A stretch of DNA of 64,000 nt from the NCBI GenBank assembly GCA_907165275.2, contig OU015663.1:74501-138500 (forward strand). Reading direction: 5' to 3'. This document shows positions 11,240 to 23,355 of this stretch, in pieces. The notes beneath the pieces were generated by a model, which was not told the DNA's origin, made no database searches, and saw nothing but the letters and a program-made list of their open reading frames with translations. The stretch comes from Zygaena filipendulae (taxonomy: Eukaryota; Arthropoda; Insecta; Lepidoptera; Zygaenidae). Both the position numbers and the translations under genes were made by a program. Position 1 is the first letter of the stretch. Every line of letters begins with the position of its first letter.

Positions 11240-12391
11240 CGACGGCGGATGTCGCCTTTGAAAAATAATATCCACCCGTCTGTCGACTTGACACTCTCCA
11301 GTTGACACTGATGCCCAGATTAAAAAGGTTTTAGATATTTAAAAGGTTAGTAGAATAGCGGTAACGAACTACAAATACACGCTCATTTTACCCTGTAACA
11401 GTTAACGAATTTGAACGCAACTTGGTATGGCCGGGCTTATGATTTTAATTCTTTATGAGATATTTTTATTTTGCTAAAACAACTTCGGGGAAATCCTAAA
11501 ATTCACGCGGAAAAAACCTCGGGCACTGCAGCTATCCAAACTAAAAACAAAGTGGTATTTTTCCAACCCTGTAGCGCGTGTCACTCGCGCGGCGCCGCGC
11601 CGGAGTGACAGTTGTCGGGGAATATAATTACTTTTAATTTCCAAAGTTGAGTGACACGGCTCGTTATCGCGCTTTGGGAACTGTCGGTGGCTGCAACTAG
11701 CCGCCAGGGGGCGTGCCCGGGTCGGCCTGTCACTCCCCTCCCCTGTCATGGGTACTATAAGTGAAAGAATTTTAAATTTTCAAAATAACATACAACAATA
11801 ATCCGAGATGACGCATCGCTCTTATAATGGCGTCGCGTCGCGAGGCGAGGATCGGCGCTCCGTGCTTTGAAGTGCTACTCGACATGGTGTCTCAATGGTA
11901 TTGGATTTAAGTCTCTTTGCACACAATAGTAGGTTAACGTGTAACGGTTCACTCCTAAAGAATACGGAGGGAGGGTCGAAGCTCCAGTTTCTTACACGCT
12001 GCGTTGCCATGACCCTTCGTCTCCTTCGGCTATAAATTGTGTAGATGGCCAGTTCTGTGACACAATGGAAAGATGGGTAGTTTCTATGAATCGAAAACAA
12101 TAATGACACATCACACATCGTGCAAGCGGATGCCATTTTGTTTGCTTTGTTTTCGAAAAAACCCCGTGTTTCAATTCTAAATGTATATTATTTCGTCTGA
12201 GATGTATAGATATTGAGGAAGTCCAGTGTTGTCGGCTGCCATTCCTTTAAGCTGGATGAAAAATAAAATGGGGGAAGTAGCAATCACAAAGTAGGTATGA
12301 GTCAACGCTTTTTGCCCGTATAGTACTTAGGTACGGTTCAGTATAGAAACCGGACTACGGAAAATAAATTAATATTTTCTATAGTTACCTA
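11240..12391. other. Unassigned non-coding DNA
   Basis: Mixed composition with GC-rich pockets at 11580-11610 and 11690-11730. No gene or mobile element recognised. Confidence 0.4.
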
Positions 12392-12537
12392 TCCTACTAA
12401 TATTATAAACGCGGATTTAAATGAAACTTTGCAATAATATAGCTTATACATCAGATTAACACATAGGGTACTTATTATCCCCGAATTCCCGCGGGAACTC
12501 TGAAATTAACGCGGGTGGAACCGCGAGGCACAACTAG
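12392..12537 (+). mobile_element. Non-autonomous Helitron, intact ends, 146 bp
   Basis: Starts TCCTACTAATATTATAAACG after an A and ends GGCACAACTAG before a T, the expected A/T insertion without target duplication. The interior keeps ACATAGGGTACTTATTATCC and CCCGCGGGAACTC. The CGCGG..CCGCG pairing just before the terminus fits the Helitron 3' hairpin. It is shorter than the ~190-bp copies. Confidence 0.85.
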
Positions 12538-13023
12538 TATAACATAAAAATTTATAGATCTGTGTGTACCGTTTGATTAATATCTATTTTACGTGGTCTG
12601 GTAGACTTTTAATTTCTCGAGCCATAGAAAATACTCAAAGGAGACACAATTCTTCAATCTGTTACCGACTGTGTCGTTAAACCCTAGATTAAGGAAGCTG
12701 TCCACAATAAATATAGCACATGAGAATTGAGAAGGGAGTGTGAGCGGAACGGAAGCGTCCATTGCCGCCCGTCCATTGCTTTGACGTTTTCCCGCGCCCA
12801 GGGCCGGGAGGGGCGCTCTCTGTGGTCTATGGTTAGTATAGATATCTGTGCCTATGGTTATCTGTGCCTATGAATAGCAGTGAACGAAGAAAATCATAGA
12901 AACCGCCGTTGATATAAACTAACCGCGTTATTTTGACCCGAAAACTTGAAACACAAAACAACACAGTTCAAAGAAATAAATAAGGTCGAGTTGATCTTAC
13001 ATTTTTGAATGATTTAACTTACA
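12538..13023. other. Unassigned non-coding DNA
   Basis: A small direct repeat, ATCTGTGCCTATG, occurs at 12844 and again at about 12860. Otherwise nothing recognised. Confidence 0.4.
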
Positions 13024-13256
13024 CTAGCTATCCCGCACGGTTTCATCCGCGATAATTTGGAAGTTCCCGCGAAATTGTTCCATACAAACTTTGCTATCTC
13101 TTTTCATCCCCTTAGGGGTTGAATTTTCAAAAATCCTTTCTTATCGGATGCCTACGTCATATCAAGAACATATACCCTCCAAGTTTCAGGTCTCTACGAT
13201 CGGCGGTTTGGGCTGTGCGTTGATCTATCAGTCATTCAGGACAAAGCATGTAGCTA
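13024..13256 (-). mobile_element. Helitron of the CATTCAGGACAAAGCAT subfamily
   Basis: Begins on the plus strand with CTAG (the minus-strand 3' end), then the degenerate GCGGTTTCATCCGCG and AAGTTCCCGCG segments. The interior (about 13070-13250) is nearly the same as 45105-45282, sharing CCATACAAACTTTG, ATCCTTTCTTATCGGATGCC and GTCATTCAGGACAAAGCAT. The 5' terminus is worn. Confidence 0.7.
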
Positions 13257-13869
13257 CCTCGCGATAATGAATGGTCGGCGCAACTTACATACAGCGGGGT
13301 CAATTAACCGTGAAATAACACTCCAATGTAATTGTACACCCGTGCGCCGGAACAGCGGGACGCCAAGCACTGTACGCCGCCTCGGAGAGAGAAGACTGAA
13401 GAGATGTCATTAATTCATTGTAGTTTAGTACAATCAACCGGCGGCGTAGTGCTTCAGTTCTCGTCACCAGTATAGCGGGACCCGCCGCTCCCCGCCCTCA
13501 CGGGCCACTTGGAACCACAGGAGGGGCGACTGGTTGGAGAACACAGCTCACGGTCGAGTGGTCGTGTCTGAACTTAACGTGAAGAATAAGTTTAGTTGGT
13601 GCGGCGCGCGCTTTGTACCTACGCGGCGTCACTATAAAAGCATCTATTTAGAGTGGTTATTTTTTTCGTGGGTCAATAATAGTACCATTAAATGAGCCTA
13701 GACAGGTTAGTAGTGGGTACATAGTATTATAATTATCATCTGTGGTAGTACAATTGGAATATTATTCAAAATTGGCCCATAATTGCAATGTCACTAGGTA
13801 CCTATATTCTGAGATGTTTTTAAATAATTCTTAATTCATCAACACTTTAATTTTACTGATTTTTTTCTA
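13257..13869. other. Unassigned non-coding DNA
   Basis: Contains a TAGGTACCTA palindrome at 13795-13804 and a GC-rich stretch near 13470-13560. No gene recognised. Confidence 0.4.
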
Positions 13870-14065
13870 TCCATACATATAATTTTATATTTAACAGTTT
13901 GTCTGTCTGTAAGCTGTTACGTCATTACTCCTTAACTATTAAACCGATCGTCTTGAAATTTAGCACACACGTTGTCAGGGATACCGGATACAGACAAGAA
14001 CAGTTAGTAGGTAGGTACTTTTTATTCTGGAATTAACGCGTGAATTTCCGGAACTTTGCTCTATT
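13870..14065 (+). mobile_element. Decayed Helitron
   Basis: TCCATACATATAATTTTATA, then TTTGTCTGTCTG, AAACCGATCGTCTTGAAATTT and CACACGTTGTCAGGGATACC follow the family order. The 3' part is scrambled and the CTAG terminus is not found. Confidence 0.55.
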
Positions 14066-15230
14066 GTAGAGCCGACCTTTATCTATAAAGGTCGTCATAT
14101 ACCTATTCACACAGTCGTTGGTTTGTTGTTAAGTTTGGGTATTTGGACTAAACGAGGGGAAAGTCCTTGTATACCTACTGCTTATAAAAGAACAAGTGCA
14201 TAATGACGACGTCGCGTAGTGACAATTTTTCCTCAACGCAATGTTTTGTGAAAGCCAGTTCGGTCCCTCCACTCCTCTGGCTTAGTGACGAGCTTCCCTT
14301 GTCGGGTTTTGTCGGGCGCTGAGCCGGGCGTTGTCGGGTGGACGTGTGACATGCCGCGGGCGCGGGCGGTGACAGGGCCGGGCCCCGCCGCGGCCGCTCT
14401 GAGTCTCTGCGCTCTCCGGTAATAGCGGCGTTTTTTGCATTAGGCGCGCGTGTTTTGTTCGGGCGTTTGAAGGATTTTTGTAAATCCGCTCGCGTCATAT
14501 CAACGCGAGGGACAGGTGTGCTCCGGTTTCCAAAGCAGCTAAGAAGGGTAGGTATTGTATGGAATTGTAATCCGTCTTCGGTGACTCAACTTTTCTGTCC
14601 CTCCAGTTAAGTTCGAAAAAAATGTAGGTAGGTACTCTCTATTTGAGCACAGATATACGAGTGTGAGTATTGAGTCATTCTTCGTTACGTACTTACCTCC
14701 CTAATATTTTTTTTCACCGTGAGTAAATTGACTTTTTATGTACCAACGGATGTAGTTAGGAAGGGGGTATTCAGTCGCGAGCACCCCAAAGTACTTATCA
14801 TACTGCTAAATTAAATACGGATAATAATACAGTTTTTTTTGCAAAATAATCTCTAACGTACAACACGTGATCCATCACGTGTTGTATGTACCGTCCACGG
14901 TAGGTACCTACTTAGGTAGGTAATTTTATAAGTTAATATTTTAGAACAACAACTCCTTCAATGTCATTCGTAGGTGTTGCGAAGCGTCGCTGTTATTGTA
15001 AGCTCAGCGGGCGTTATGTTACGGTTACGACCGCCACCGGGTCCCCGGGGGGTGTGGGGTGGGGGAGGGCGGGTGGTCGGTCCGGCCGGGGTCGAGGGGC
15101 GGGCGGCTGCAGGGCGCCGCCGCCCGCCTGCCCGCCTCCGCGCCTGCCCGCCTGCCTCCAGTGCCCTGACCGCTGACAGACGCACGACTACCGGATATTA
15201 TTATACATATTAACCACAACAAGTAACAAC
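14066..15230. other. Unassigned DNA with GC islands and an E-box hairpin
   Basis: GC-rich islands at 14330-14420 and 15020-15170 (the latter with long G/C runs). A 10-bp-arm hairpin, CGACCTTTAT/ATAAAGGTCG, lies at 14073-14094. A TAGGTACCTA palindrome lies at 14901-14910. Short open frames on both strands here are compositional. Confidence 0.4.
14859..14886. promoter_or_regulatory. Perfect 12-bp palindrome carrying two CACGTG E-boxes
   Basis: TACAACACGTGA and TCACGTGTTGTA are exact reverse complements separated by TCCA. Each arm holds the canonical CACGTG E-box bound by bHLH proteins such as CLOCK/CYCLE, Myc/Max or USF. It is not inside a recognised transposon. A regulatory role is inference. 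Confidence 0.45.
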
Positions 15231-15430
15231 CCCCTTGGCCAAGTTGACAATCTATATTAACACAGAAAACTAAGGAACGAATCCTAATGGCCCGTGGTCA
15301 CCGGTCACGTAAGGTCGTCCAATCAAAAGTCCATTTTTGCATGACATAGCGATTCCGTTCCTTAGTTTTTCTATGCGCTAACGATTGTAGAATGTCAACT
15401 TGGCCACCAAATACAGACTTGGCTAAGGGG
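15231..15430. mobile_element. MITE with CCCCTTGGCCAAGTTGACA inverted repeats
   Basis: The left part (CCCCTTGGCCAAGTTGACAA, then AAAACTAAGGAACGAATC) pairs with the right part (GATTCCGTTCCTTAG, then ATGTCAACTTGGCC). An outer CTTGGCTAAGGGG at 15418-15430 mirrors CCCCTTGGCCAAG at 15231-15243. Related single ends are at 33978-34008 and 36787-36812. No coding capacity; superfamily unknown. Confidence 0.7.
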
Positions 15431-15977
15431 ACTGTATACCTACTGAAATTGTTGGTTTTCCAACTAACGAGCTGGGGAATTCAAATTAAAAGCCATATTT
15501 ATTACTTAGGATCGGTTCATACAATCGTCACATAGGTGAGTAGGTACACAATATAATAGTATAGGTTCTTGGAACCTCAGTGGTTTGAGCTTGGAACTGA
15601 GTTGAAATGACTGTCAGTTCGGATCGTGCTCTCTACTGAGAAGAACTGACAAGAAACTCAGCGGGGGATTCTAACACCGCATTTGTGGATTCCCGCAGCC
15701 ACGCAAACGGCCAAACTGTTCAAAAGAAACAAGAAAACTGCGAAGTTCCCGTAAAGTGCTGTGTTGTGGACAGGATGGCTAGATTCGCCAACAGACAAAC
15801 GTCCGGTGAACGCTTTGCCATAGTAGAGATAACTATAAGTAGGTATGTTTGAGTCTGCTTTACGAGCAGGGTTGCCAACCACTATAAAAAGAAAAGTATT
15901 TATCTTACCAAATAGAGTAAGTATTTATCTGGCTAAGAAATGATAAAAAGCAGAAGCCTACACGACCGGTATGTTCC
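15431..15977. other. Unassigned non-coding DNA
   Basis: AT-rich, nothing recognised. Confidence 0.4.
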
Positions 15978-16072
15978 TTTACGTCCCCGCGGGGATTCCG
16001 AGACCTAGGGTACTGAACTACTTACGCTGTGCCCTTGTCTGCACCCCTGATAACGTGTATGCAAACTTTCAT
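15978..16072 (-). mobile_element. Helitron fragment
   Basis: CCCCGCGGGGATTCC, CTAGGGTACTGAACTACTTA and CACCCCTGATAACGTGTATGC are the reversed family motifs. Both termini are missing. Confidence 0.55.
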
Positions 16073-16080
16073 ATTATTGT

Positions 16081-16110
16081 AAATAAATAAAATAAATAAA
16101 TAAATAAATA
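16081..16110. repeat. (AAAT)n simple repeat
   Basis: AAATAAAT run, possibly the tail of a retroelement lying to one side. The neighbouring sequence to 16370 carries no recognised coding part. Confidence 0.85.
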
Positions 16111-17054
16111 TTGGTCGGTTGAGTAATTAAAGCGTTACAAACAAACAAACACAAATTTGCAGTAGTGTAGATTGCCCCAAAAAACCCATAATAAATCATA
16201 GACACACAAGAAAAGGCAGAACAAGAGGCGGTCTTATTTCTAGAGGCAATCCTTTCAAGGTAGTATAGATAGAAACAAGTAACGTTCAATCTGAATTGAA
16301 GTAACAAAACTGAAAACACCATTATTAATTCGGCTTCAATCGAACATAATAGGGTGGGCAACCCTACTCACGAGCGATTTGATAATCCTACTGGCATTCA
16401 AATCAAAACTCGCCGCCGGGACGAAATACGTAAACAATCTTTATTGCTAAAGTAATAAAGCTCATTTCGTAAACTAGCGACACAGTATCCCAATCAGCTG
16501 GTCGCCGACGCTAGAGTACAATGCAACAGAACTGTGTTTAACAGAATCACGATACATTTAACTTTTGTAACGTACATCGGTGTATCATAATTAGTTTTGT
16601 GTGGCGTGTTGTTGTGATGCACGCAATGTACATCGCTTGCACTGATGCGGCTGCATCGCTGGGCGCGTCGTGGTGCGCCGTGGTCTGCGTCGTGTCGTGT
16701 CGCGCCGATGTTCATCAGCGCGGAATTAGTAAGTAATGGCTAGAGTTACAGTGTGGGGCGGTGGAACAATAGCCCAACTCCAAAGACATATTTGGTGTCG
16801 TTAATCACAAGATTTATACTTAATCTTGTGATTAAATTAATTTAAATTTGTTCATTTATTCACTAGGTACGTTATTTATTCAGATCTTCCAATAATATTC
16901 GTAGTAGGTATAAAAAACTAAATGTTGAGGTATGAAAACATTTGAGGTTTTGTGAGAGTAAATATGAAAGAAGTGTCTTCGATTATTATAATTTATAAGT
17001 TAACTTGTGCCTATATAACGAATAAACTCTATGTAAATTTTTGTTTTAGTATAA
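16111..17054. other. Unassigned DNA with a 14-bp hairpin at 16801-16835
   Basis: TTAATCACAAGATT (16801-16814) and AATCTTGTGATTAA (16822-16835) are exact reverse complements with a 7-base loop. The rest is unassigned, with a GC-rich pocket at 16650-16710. Confidence 0.5.
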
Positions 17055-17241
17055 TCTTTACTAATATTACAAAGCGAAAAGATTTGAGTTTTTGTATGTT
17101 TGCATGTTTGTTTATAATGGATAGCCCAAAAATTACTTAATATTTTAACTTATATAATGTGTTCCTGAGTGACATAGGGGAATTAAAACGGGAAAAAACG
17201 AATCGAACGGGTGAAAAACGATCAGCGTTGAGCGTACCTAA
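17055..17241 (+). mobile_element. Helitron-like element of the GTTCCTGAGTGACATAG subfamily
   Basis: Starts TCTTTACTAATATTACAAAG after A and appears to end CTAA before T. The interior TTTTTGTATGTTTGCATG and GTGTTCCTGAGTGACATAG also occur in the decayed copy near 62850-63068. The 3' GC-palindrome is eroded. Confidence 0.55.
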
Positions 17242-18859
17242 TGAAGCTTAGAGTTGCTATCTTTTATACTGTTACAAAATAGTAAAAAAGGTTCATTATA
17301 ATTATAGATTGGTATTCATAAAAATGCATCATGCGTTTACCTGCATTTCGTCGCCCCGAGGGAGTAAAACCGGTAAAAGACTATTACGGGGTTCTTCATG
17401 TTATTCCAGATTCGGTATCTGGAGCTTGGAATACACTTTGTAAATTTTTTCTAGAATTTTTCTATTGAAATTACGAGAGATACGAAATAATAAGGATTTT
17501 TTACACCAAAAGTAGATAATACTTTCATTTTAACGAATATTTTAAATACTAAATAAAAAAAAACTATATTATTCATTAGGTATATTATTACATATCTTTT
17601 TATAGTATTCATCTCAAAAATGGGGCTTAACTAAACATTGAATATATAAGAGCATACAAATAGGGCGTTGCAAAATTATGATTATATGCCCAAGTTGACA
17701 CGAGTGGAATTGTGAACAGTTTAGCTTGTATTACGCTTCACAAGTACTGTCAAATCTAATATTGTTAGCAAAATCATGTAAAAAATATTATATTTGTTTG
17801 TTTCTGGAGTGGTCCTTTTACTCTCTGCCTTGCGTGGCGCTGGTTACAAAGCGTGAGACGCCGAGACGCCGCTGCTCGGTGCGTATTGTAATATCACAGC
17901 TTAGGTACCTACCTACCTTCTGGGAGTTTGTGTGCATAATGCCTGTGAATTTGTTACGACAAAGGCCTTTACCAGATATCACCTAGCTTGTGGCTTAAAT
18001 ATCATCGTTCTACAATATCCTAAAATCTAGGAACAACTAAGATGGAACTTGGCAAGAATTAGTATAGTCACAGAAATAATGTTGAGGTGTCGATATAGGT
18101 GTAGTTGTGTATTCACCAGTAGTATTCAGAGGCGCTAAGATAAAAATTAGAATGGATAAAATTAAATTTAACTGCATTCATATGTAACTAGGCGTGTCAC
18201 GATTTCGTTTTTATTCCGCAATCTTTACATTCTTTAATCAGGTTAAATATACCTACTTGACCTGGACACGTTAGGTTACTAGGAATGAGTTCCCAATTAA
18301 TCATATTTTTTTCATGTTTAGACAAGTTCCTATCTGATATTACATAACTATGTAGGCTAAAACAAATACTGAACAAGAACTTCTAAATTATTAATGCAAA
18401 GACATTTTTTTCTACAAGTGGATGAAACGAACGGTTTCTACTCGAATTTTTATTAAATTTTTATATGGCAATAAATTAATGTTTACTTTTTGCCACATTT
18501 TTAAAGCAAACTCAACGTCAGTACTGTTGTTTATTATTGTGACTGAACTAGTCATGAGTAACGATAGAGCTTAGGGGAAAACTATGCTAGCGGAGAAGGA
18601 TATTGTATATAAATAAATTAACTATTACACCACTTAACTCTAGCTATCCGTTCTCGTACATCACAAACAAGTGGCTCTGGCCCCTTGTGATCGTTGCAGC
18701 TACATTAATCAATAAGCAACCACAGCAACAACAGCGCGGCTGAACATTGATAGATAGGACGGCAGCGGCTTGACGTTATGGTGCGGCGGTCACGGGCCGA
18801 GCGTCACTGTGACTGGTGATCAGTCAGTCAGTCCCAGGCAGCGGGCAACTCGGGGCGAC
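17242..18859. other. Unassigned AT-rich DNA
   Basis: TAGGTACCTA palindrome at 17902-17911, and a GC-rich pocket at 18735-18850 adjoining the next entry. Nothing else recognised. Confidence 0.4.
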
Positions 18860-19315
18860 TCACTCAGGATGGCGTAATTGGCGGAAATGGTACGCTGGCC
18901 GAAGGTAATGCTCGCGTGGATTTCGATAGTCCCAGAGAGTGTAATTAAGCTGAAGATTTCGATCAACAATTATTTCGCTTCTAATTACAAACCGGCTTAC
19001 GGTGCTATTGTACGCCAGACTAATATTACCGAACCTCCGACACAGTTGAGATGTGAATGCAGGGAGGTCTCGCTTTGTAGCTGCATTCAAAGGGCCGAGA
19101 TGAAAGAGGCACTTACGTGTGCAAAGTCCCTCCAAGACGCTCGAGCCGGGCGCAGTCCCATTCCGCATTGGCAAGCAGTTTTAGTGCCAAGTACTCACGT
19201 AGTCTCCAACCAATGCGGACACTCGCCACGCTTGCGGATATTATCTGTCTCGAGTGCCGCAACAAATAACTTATTGCATGTCCACATCACGGAATATTGG
19301 ACCGGATTTTTCTGA
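18860..19315. other. Transposon-free segment open on both strands, possible conserved element
   Basis: A 145-codon frame runs plus at 18878-19315 and a 104-codon frame runs minus at 18860-19174. Neither resembles a family I know, and neither is bounded by convincing splice sites on both sides. The segment contains two TAATTA-type homeodomain sites around 18940-18990. I read it as a candidate regulatory element rather than a gene. Confidence 0.3.
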
Positions 19316-22300
19316 CTTATACAGTTCATGATTAACGTCACAGTATTCCCTAGTTCATTCACGCTTTAGGGGAGCGCTTTGAGCCGAACTGTGAGCTTGT
19401 CTTGATTTTAATTAATTAATTAAAAAAGTTTAGATGCACTTTGGTTGTTTGGTATACTGAGTTTAAATTTTAGGTTAGAATCAAGAACGTTGTTAACCGC
19501 TGTACTAAAATACCTTGTATCTGAGAAATATTTTTAAGTAAAATACGTAATTTAAAACATTGTAAGGGCAAGGCTTCAGAAATATTTAGTATCTACGTTA
19601 ATGAAAAAGGATAATCGAGGCTAAAGCGAGCAGTTGTATACCAGTTGTGTACCAGTGTGGAGCATCGTCACAGCCTTGCATAATAATATGTCGTGCCAAA
19701 GCACATAGCTACGGACTATTTGATTACAGCGCGCTTCAAAGACATGCCCTCGACAGATCAGAGTGGCACTGAGAACTATCGTCGTGTCTTGTCACGCGTT
19801 ATATTTGTTTTTTGCATGCACGCAGACAGCTCGTCACCTTGTCGCGTTCCCTTCTGTCATATTACATTTATTTACGCCTATTCATACCAGTGTTTAAATT
19901 AAAATACCTCGAAAGTGGTTCATAAATTTGAGAACTAGAAAACGATTCGTAGAATGTCATGTTCTATTTATGTTTTGTGTTTAATAAAAGCATCGGTTTT
20001 ATCTTGAATATCGCTGACGGCCAAATTTTTACATATTCCTACATTTGGCAATTCTGTGAAGGGTTCCAGGGCGTTGTCACCGTTTATAATTCTGAATGTT
20101 TCGACTCACCCTCGGGTGGGCTGTCCTGAGTCGCTCACGACAAAGAAGACGTGCATTAGTTCGAGCGGGGCCAACTGGCGCGCGGCGTGTATAATTCCTC
20201 CGCTGGCGTATAATTTCACGTGTTCACTCAATGTGTGTTGCATAAAACATGGCGGCCCGCAGCGGCCGCAGATTAACATGCCGCAGATGTACCGTCGGCG
20301 AGAGCGCCCGCGGTACTCACTAATATATAGAGCAGGTGGAAGTGTTCAACTCGAGACGAAACACTGAGATAGGTGTCGAGAAATTAATGAAAACCTTTTT
20401 CAAAAGTAAATCAGCTCGCATCTTTAGATATGATAACATCTTTGTCTGCAATATGCTGCAATCACAGTGATTGGACATGTGGTGAATGTGATTGAATCCG
20501 GTTGAATATCAATATTGTTGAATCGCTTTTGTCGTCGACTGTACATCAAAGCGCAGACGCAACATACCGTGATCTAGAAAATACTACCATCCGTTTATAT
20601 TTTTTCAATGTCATCGATATCTTGTTGAAAGAAAGAGGCAGCTCGTTCGGTCGTTCGTCTTTATAAAACATGTGACATTTACCTAAAAACATAACATACA
20701 ATGTAAATATTAATGATGAGATCCCTTCTTTTGTCACAATGCAGTCGTGTTCCAGTTTCTTTATGAGACAAACACACGGTATGTTTACTCTAGCCCGGGG
20801 TTAGCGTATCTATTGTGTCGTTACTTCGGGGCTTAGACAAATGCCACCCGCATCTCGGACACGTTCTCTCTGGGATATTTCCACTTTGAGCAATAGATGG
20901 GGGCTCTTGTGTATTCTTACTTGTATAAGCCGCATAAAGAGTACTTTGTATAAACTAGTATCGATTAAAATAAAATAAATTGATATTATAAATTCTACGT
21001 TTGTACAGTAGTAGATATAATTATGTATAACAAAAAATAAAATTATAAATAAAACATGTTTTCTTTTTTAATATCGAGTCTATGTTTGGTGTGTAATTTA
21101 TAATATTTTAAAGATGTAGATTTTTATGTACATATTGGGATTCTCTGTTTTTTTTATATTTCGTCTTTTCTTTTAATAAATATTGACCACAGCTATAAAG
21201 CTGTATTTACGAGACTGTTTGATGGCTTATCATAAGAATATCGATTGTAATTTGGGTTTATTCTTCGTTCGTCCCAAAGTTTTGTCCCACATTCCAAAAA
21301 ATTCTTGGTTCGTCCCATATCACTATTGATGTCTCGCTTCGTCCCAAATTTATAAGTAGGTACTTTAAAGGTACAGTCAAAAAAAGAGAAAGTACTTATT
21401 CCCAATTTTTTTAAGATAAATTTAATAATAAATAATTCTAAACACTTGGGAATAAATCATCTTTATTATCTAGTATCACACCTTCAGGCAATGGTATCAT
21501 CATAAACCCTGTTTGTGCACGTCCCGCTGTCTCTCAATAACAACTTGGCATTGATTTTTCCCTGCAAAAACACTCTACAAAACGCAAATGTCCCAAATAT
21601 TGGAGTCATGTGCAGCCGTGCAGGTCCATGCCAACGAGCAACAACATCAATGAATGAGAGGTCAGCAGCAGCCACACATTGTGTATTTATTGAAAAATAT
21701 CCCTTGCGATTTCTGTACAGTTCTACATTATTACTTACCACCTGGTGAAATTATTCTCACATGTGCAGTCCATGTGGAAATTTTGCAATCTTATAAAGCA
21801 AGTTCTTGTTGTTTCTGATTGGTTTTAGGATACTTTATATACTTTTTGTACAATGAAGCAATAGCAATGGGTTACTCTATCGATTATTCTGCGAGTTGAA
21901 CAGCCATTAGAGCGCATTTAATTTTGACAGATCGCTAAACGTGTTTAGAAACGGTGAAAGACGTGAGATGCATTTAAACTTAAAATAGCGACTGACTGAC
22001 TCGCGCCCGGTCTCCGACTGGAGTGTGCATGTGCAGGCACCCCGGGCCAATCAGTAAATAGTGTTCAGATTACATACTTATTGAACACTGTGTATTGAAA
22101 GGGTGGGCCTACCAGTAAATTTCCCCTTTCTACAGTCACTCTAATCTCTACGCCCTGTCTTCCTAAAAAACACAAAAATAATGCTTATCTCGTAAGTACA
22201 ACCTCATCCTCGACTTCTAATAGCTAGATTTTGTCCTGACGATGTTATGCATTACACACAATATGTAGAGATATACCATGTACTTACGTAATTAAGTACT

Positions 22301-23187
22301 CGGTACTCATGATTGCTACTTTAATTAGCTCCAGGATATCATTTGGTAAATGTTAATCAAAACTAGTTCCCCACAAAAAAGTCGAATAGCACATTATATC
22401 AATTAAACCTAATAAAACAACCCTCCGATACTTTTAGCTCCCTTCACGTATAGTCAGGTGTGTGTGATCGGCGATGGAAGTAAGGAAAAAAGTATTGGAA
22501 ATACAATGTAGAATCTAGCCTATTGTTCCGCTCGACGCGGGTGCATCGACACGCTGTGAGTGTGACATATTGAATTACGCACCAAATCCCCGCGCTCCCC
22601 TTCTAAGCGACACGTACTTAGAGCGAGTTGCCCTACTGTTGTGTGTATTGTACTCTATAATATCCTTGCCATTTTGTACATTGCAATATAAATTAATTGA
22701 TTCTATACATATAAAAAAGTATGATATTATGTAGTAGGTAGAATCCCCAGGCAATTTTATATTAGATTTATTTTCAAATAATTTTCTATTGCGACTGTCG
22801 AGTGTCGACTTTAGTTGCTTTATATAAACTTGATAAAATAATATACACTTCCAATTTAACTAAGTAATTAATAACGCGAATAAACGAACCAAAAACGATT
22901 CATTTCGAGATAACAGATGAATTATTGCATTCGTTCATTCATAATTATAAATTGAAATGCACGCCATTTGTTTTATCTGACAAAATCAGTAAATACACTG
23001 CGATTTTCCATTATATTGTAATGCGTTGTACCTATAGTTGAGGGCCGGTTTCAATAATTTATCACTAGTTTTGCCCGCGGCTCTTTCAGTGTCGTGTGTG
23101 TTTAGGAGCGCCTCAGTCGCACCCTAATAAGTACTTTACACTTAAAGGTTCTATTGAATCCGTGAACAGAGCCCTTATTCTCTATAA
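19316..23187. other. Long unassigned AT-rich stretch
   Basis: No gene or mobile element recognised over nearly 4 kb. It holds a TTAATTAATTAATTAA run near 19413, GC-rich pockets at 20160-20310, and three TTCGTCCCA motifs at about 21268-21350. Some sequence may be old, unrecognisable transposons. Confidence 0.4.
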
Positions 23188-23355
23188 CCAACAACATTCC
23201 TTGCCCATAACACGCGGCCCAAAAACACAATCCCGATAGCTCCCAGTGCCAAAATATAAAAAAATAACATTCTGCAGGCCCTAACAAATGTTATGTATTA
23301 TTTTATTGAAGTGACACTTCTTTGATTACGAGGGAAAGACAATTTTTGTTGGCGC
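23188..23355 (+). repeat. Dispersed repeat with TTTGATTACGAGGGAAAGA, copy A
   Basis: Shares CCAACAACATTCCTTGCCCA and CTTCTTTGATTACGAGGGAA, in the same order and orientation and with similar spacing, with 28185-28352. The middle has diverged. Flanking CGC-rich ends suggest a transposon, but inverted termini are not clear in this copy. Strand is arbitrary. Confidence 0.7.

Noticed and set aside
10929..11308. Several Arg/Pro, Arg/Gly and Gly/Ala-rich frames
   Set aside because: They arise from the (GGGCGC)n repeat, which is open in every frame on both strands.
14964..15222. Four overlapping 65-79 codon frames
   Set aside because: They lie in a G/C-run island and overlap on both strands with Pro/Gly/Arg-rich content, as expected from composition.
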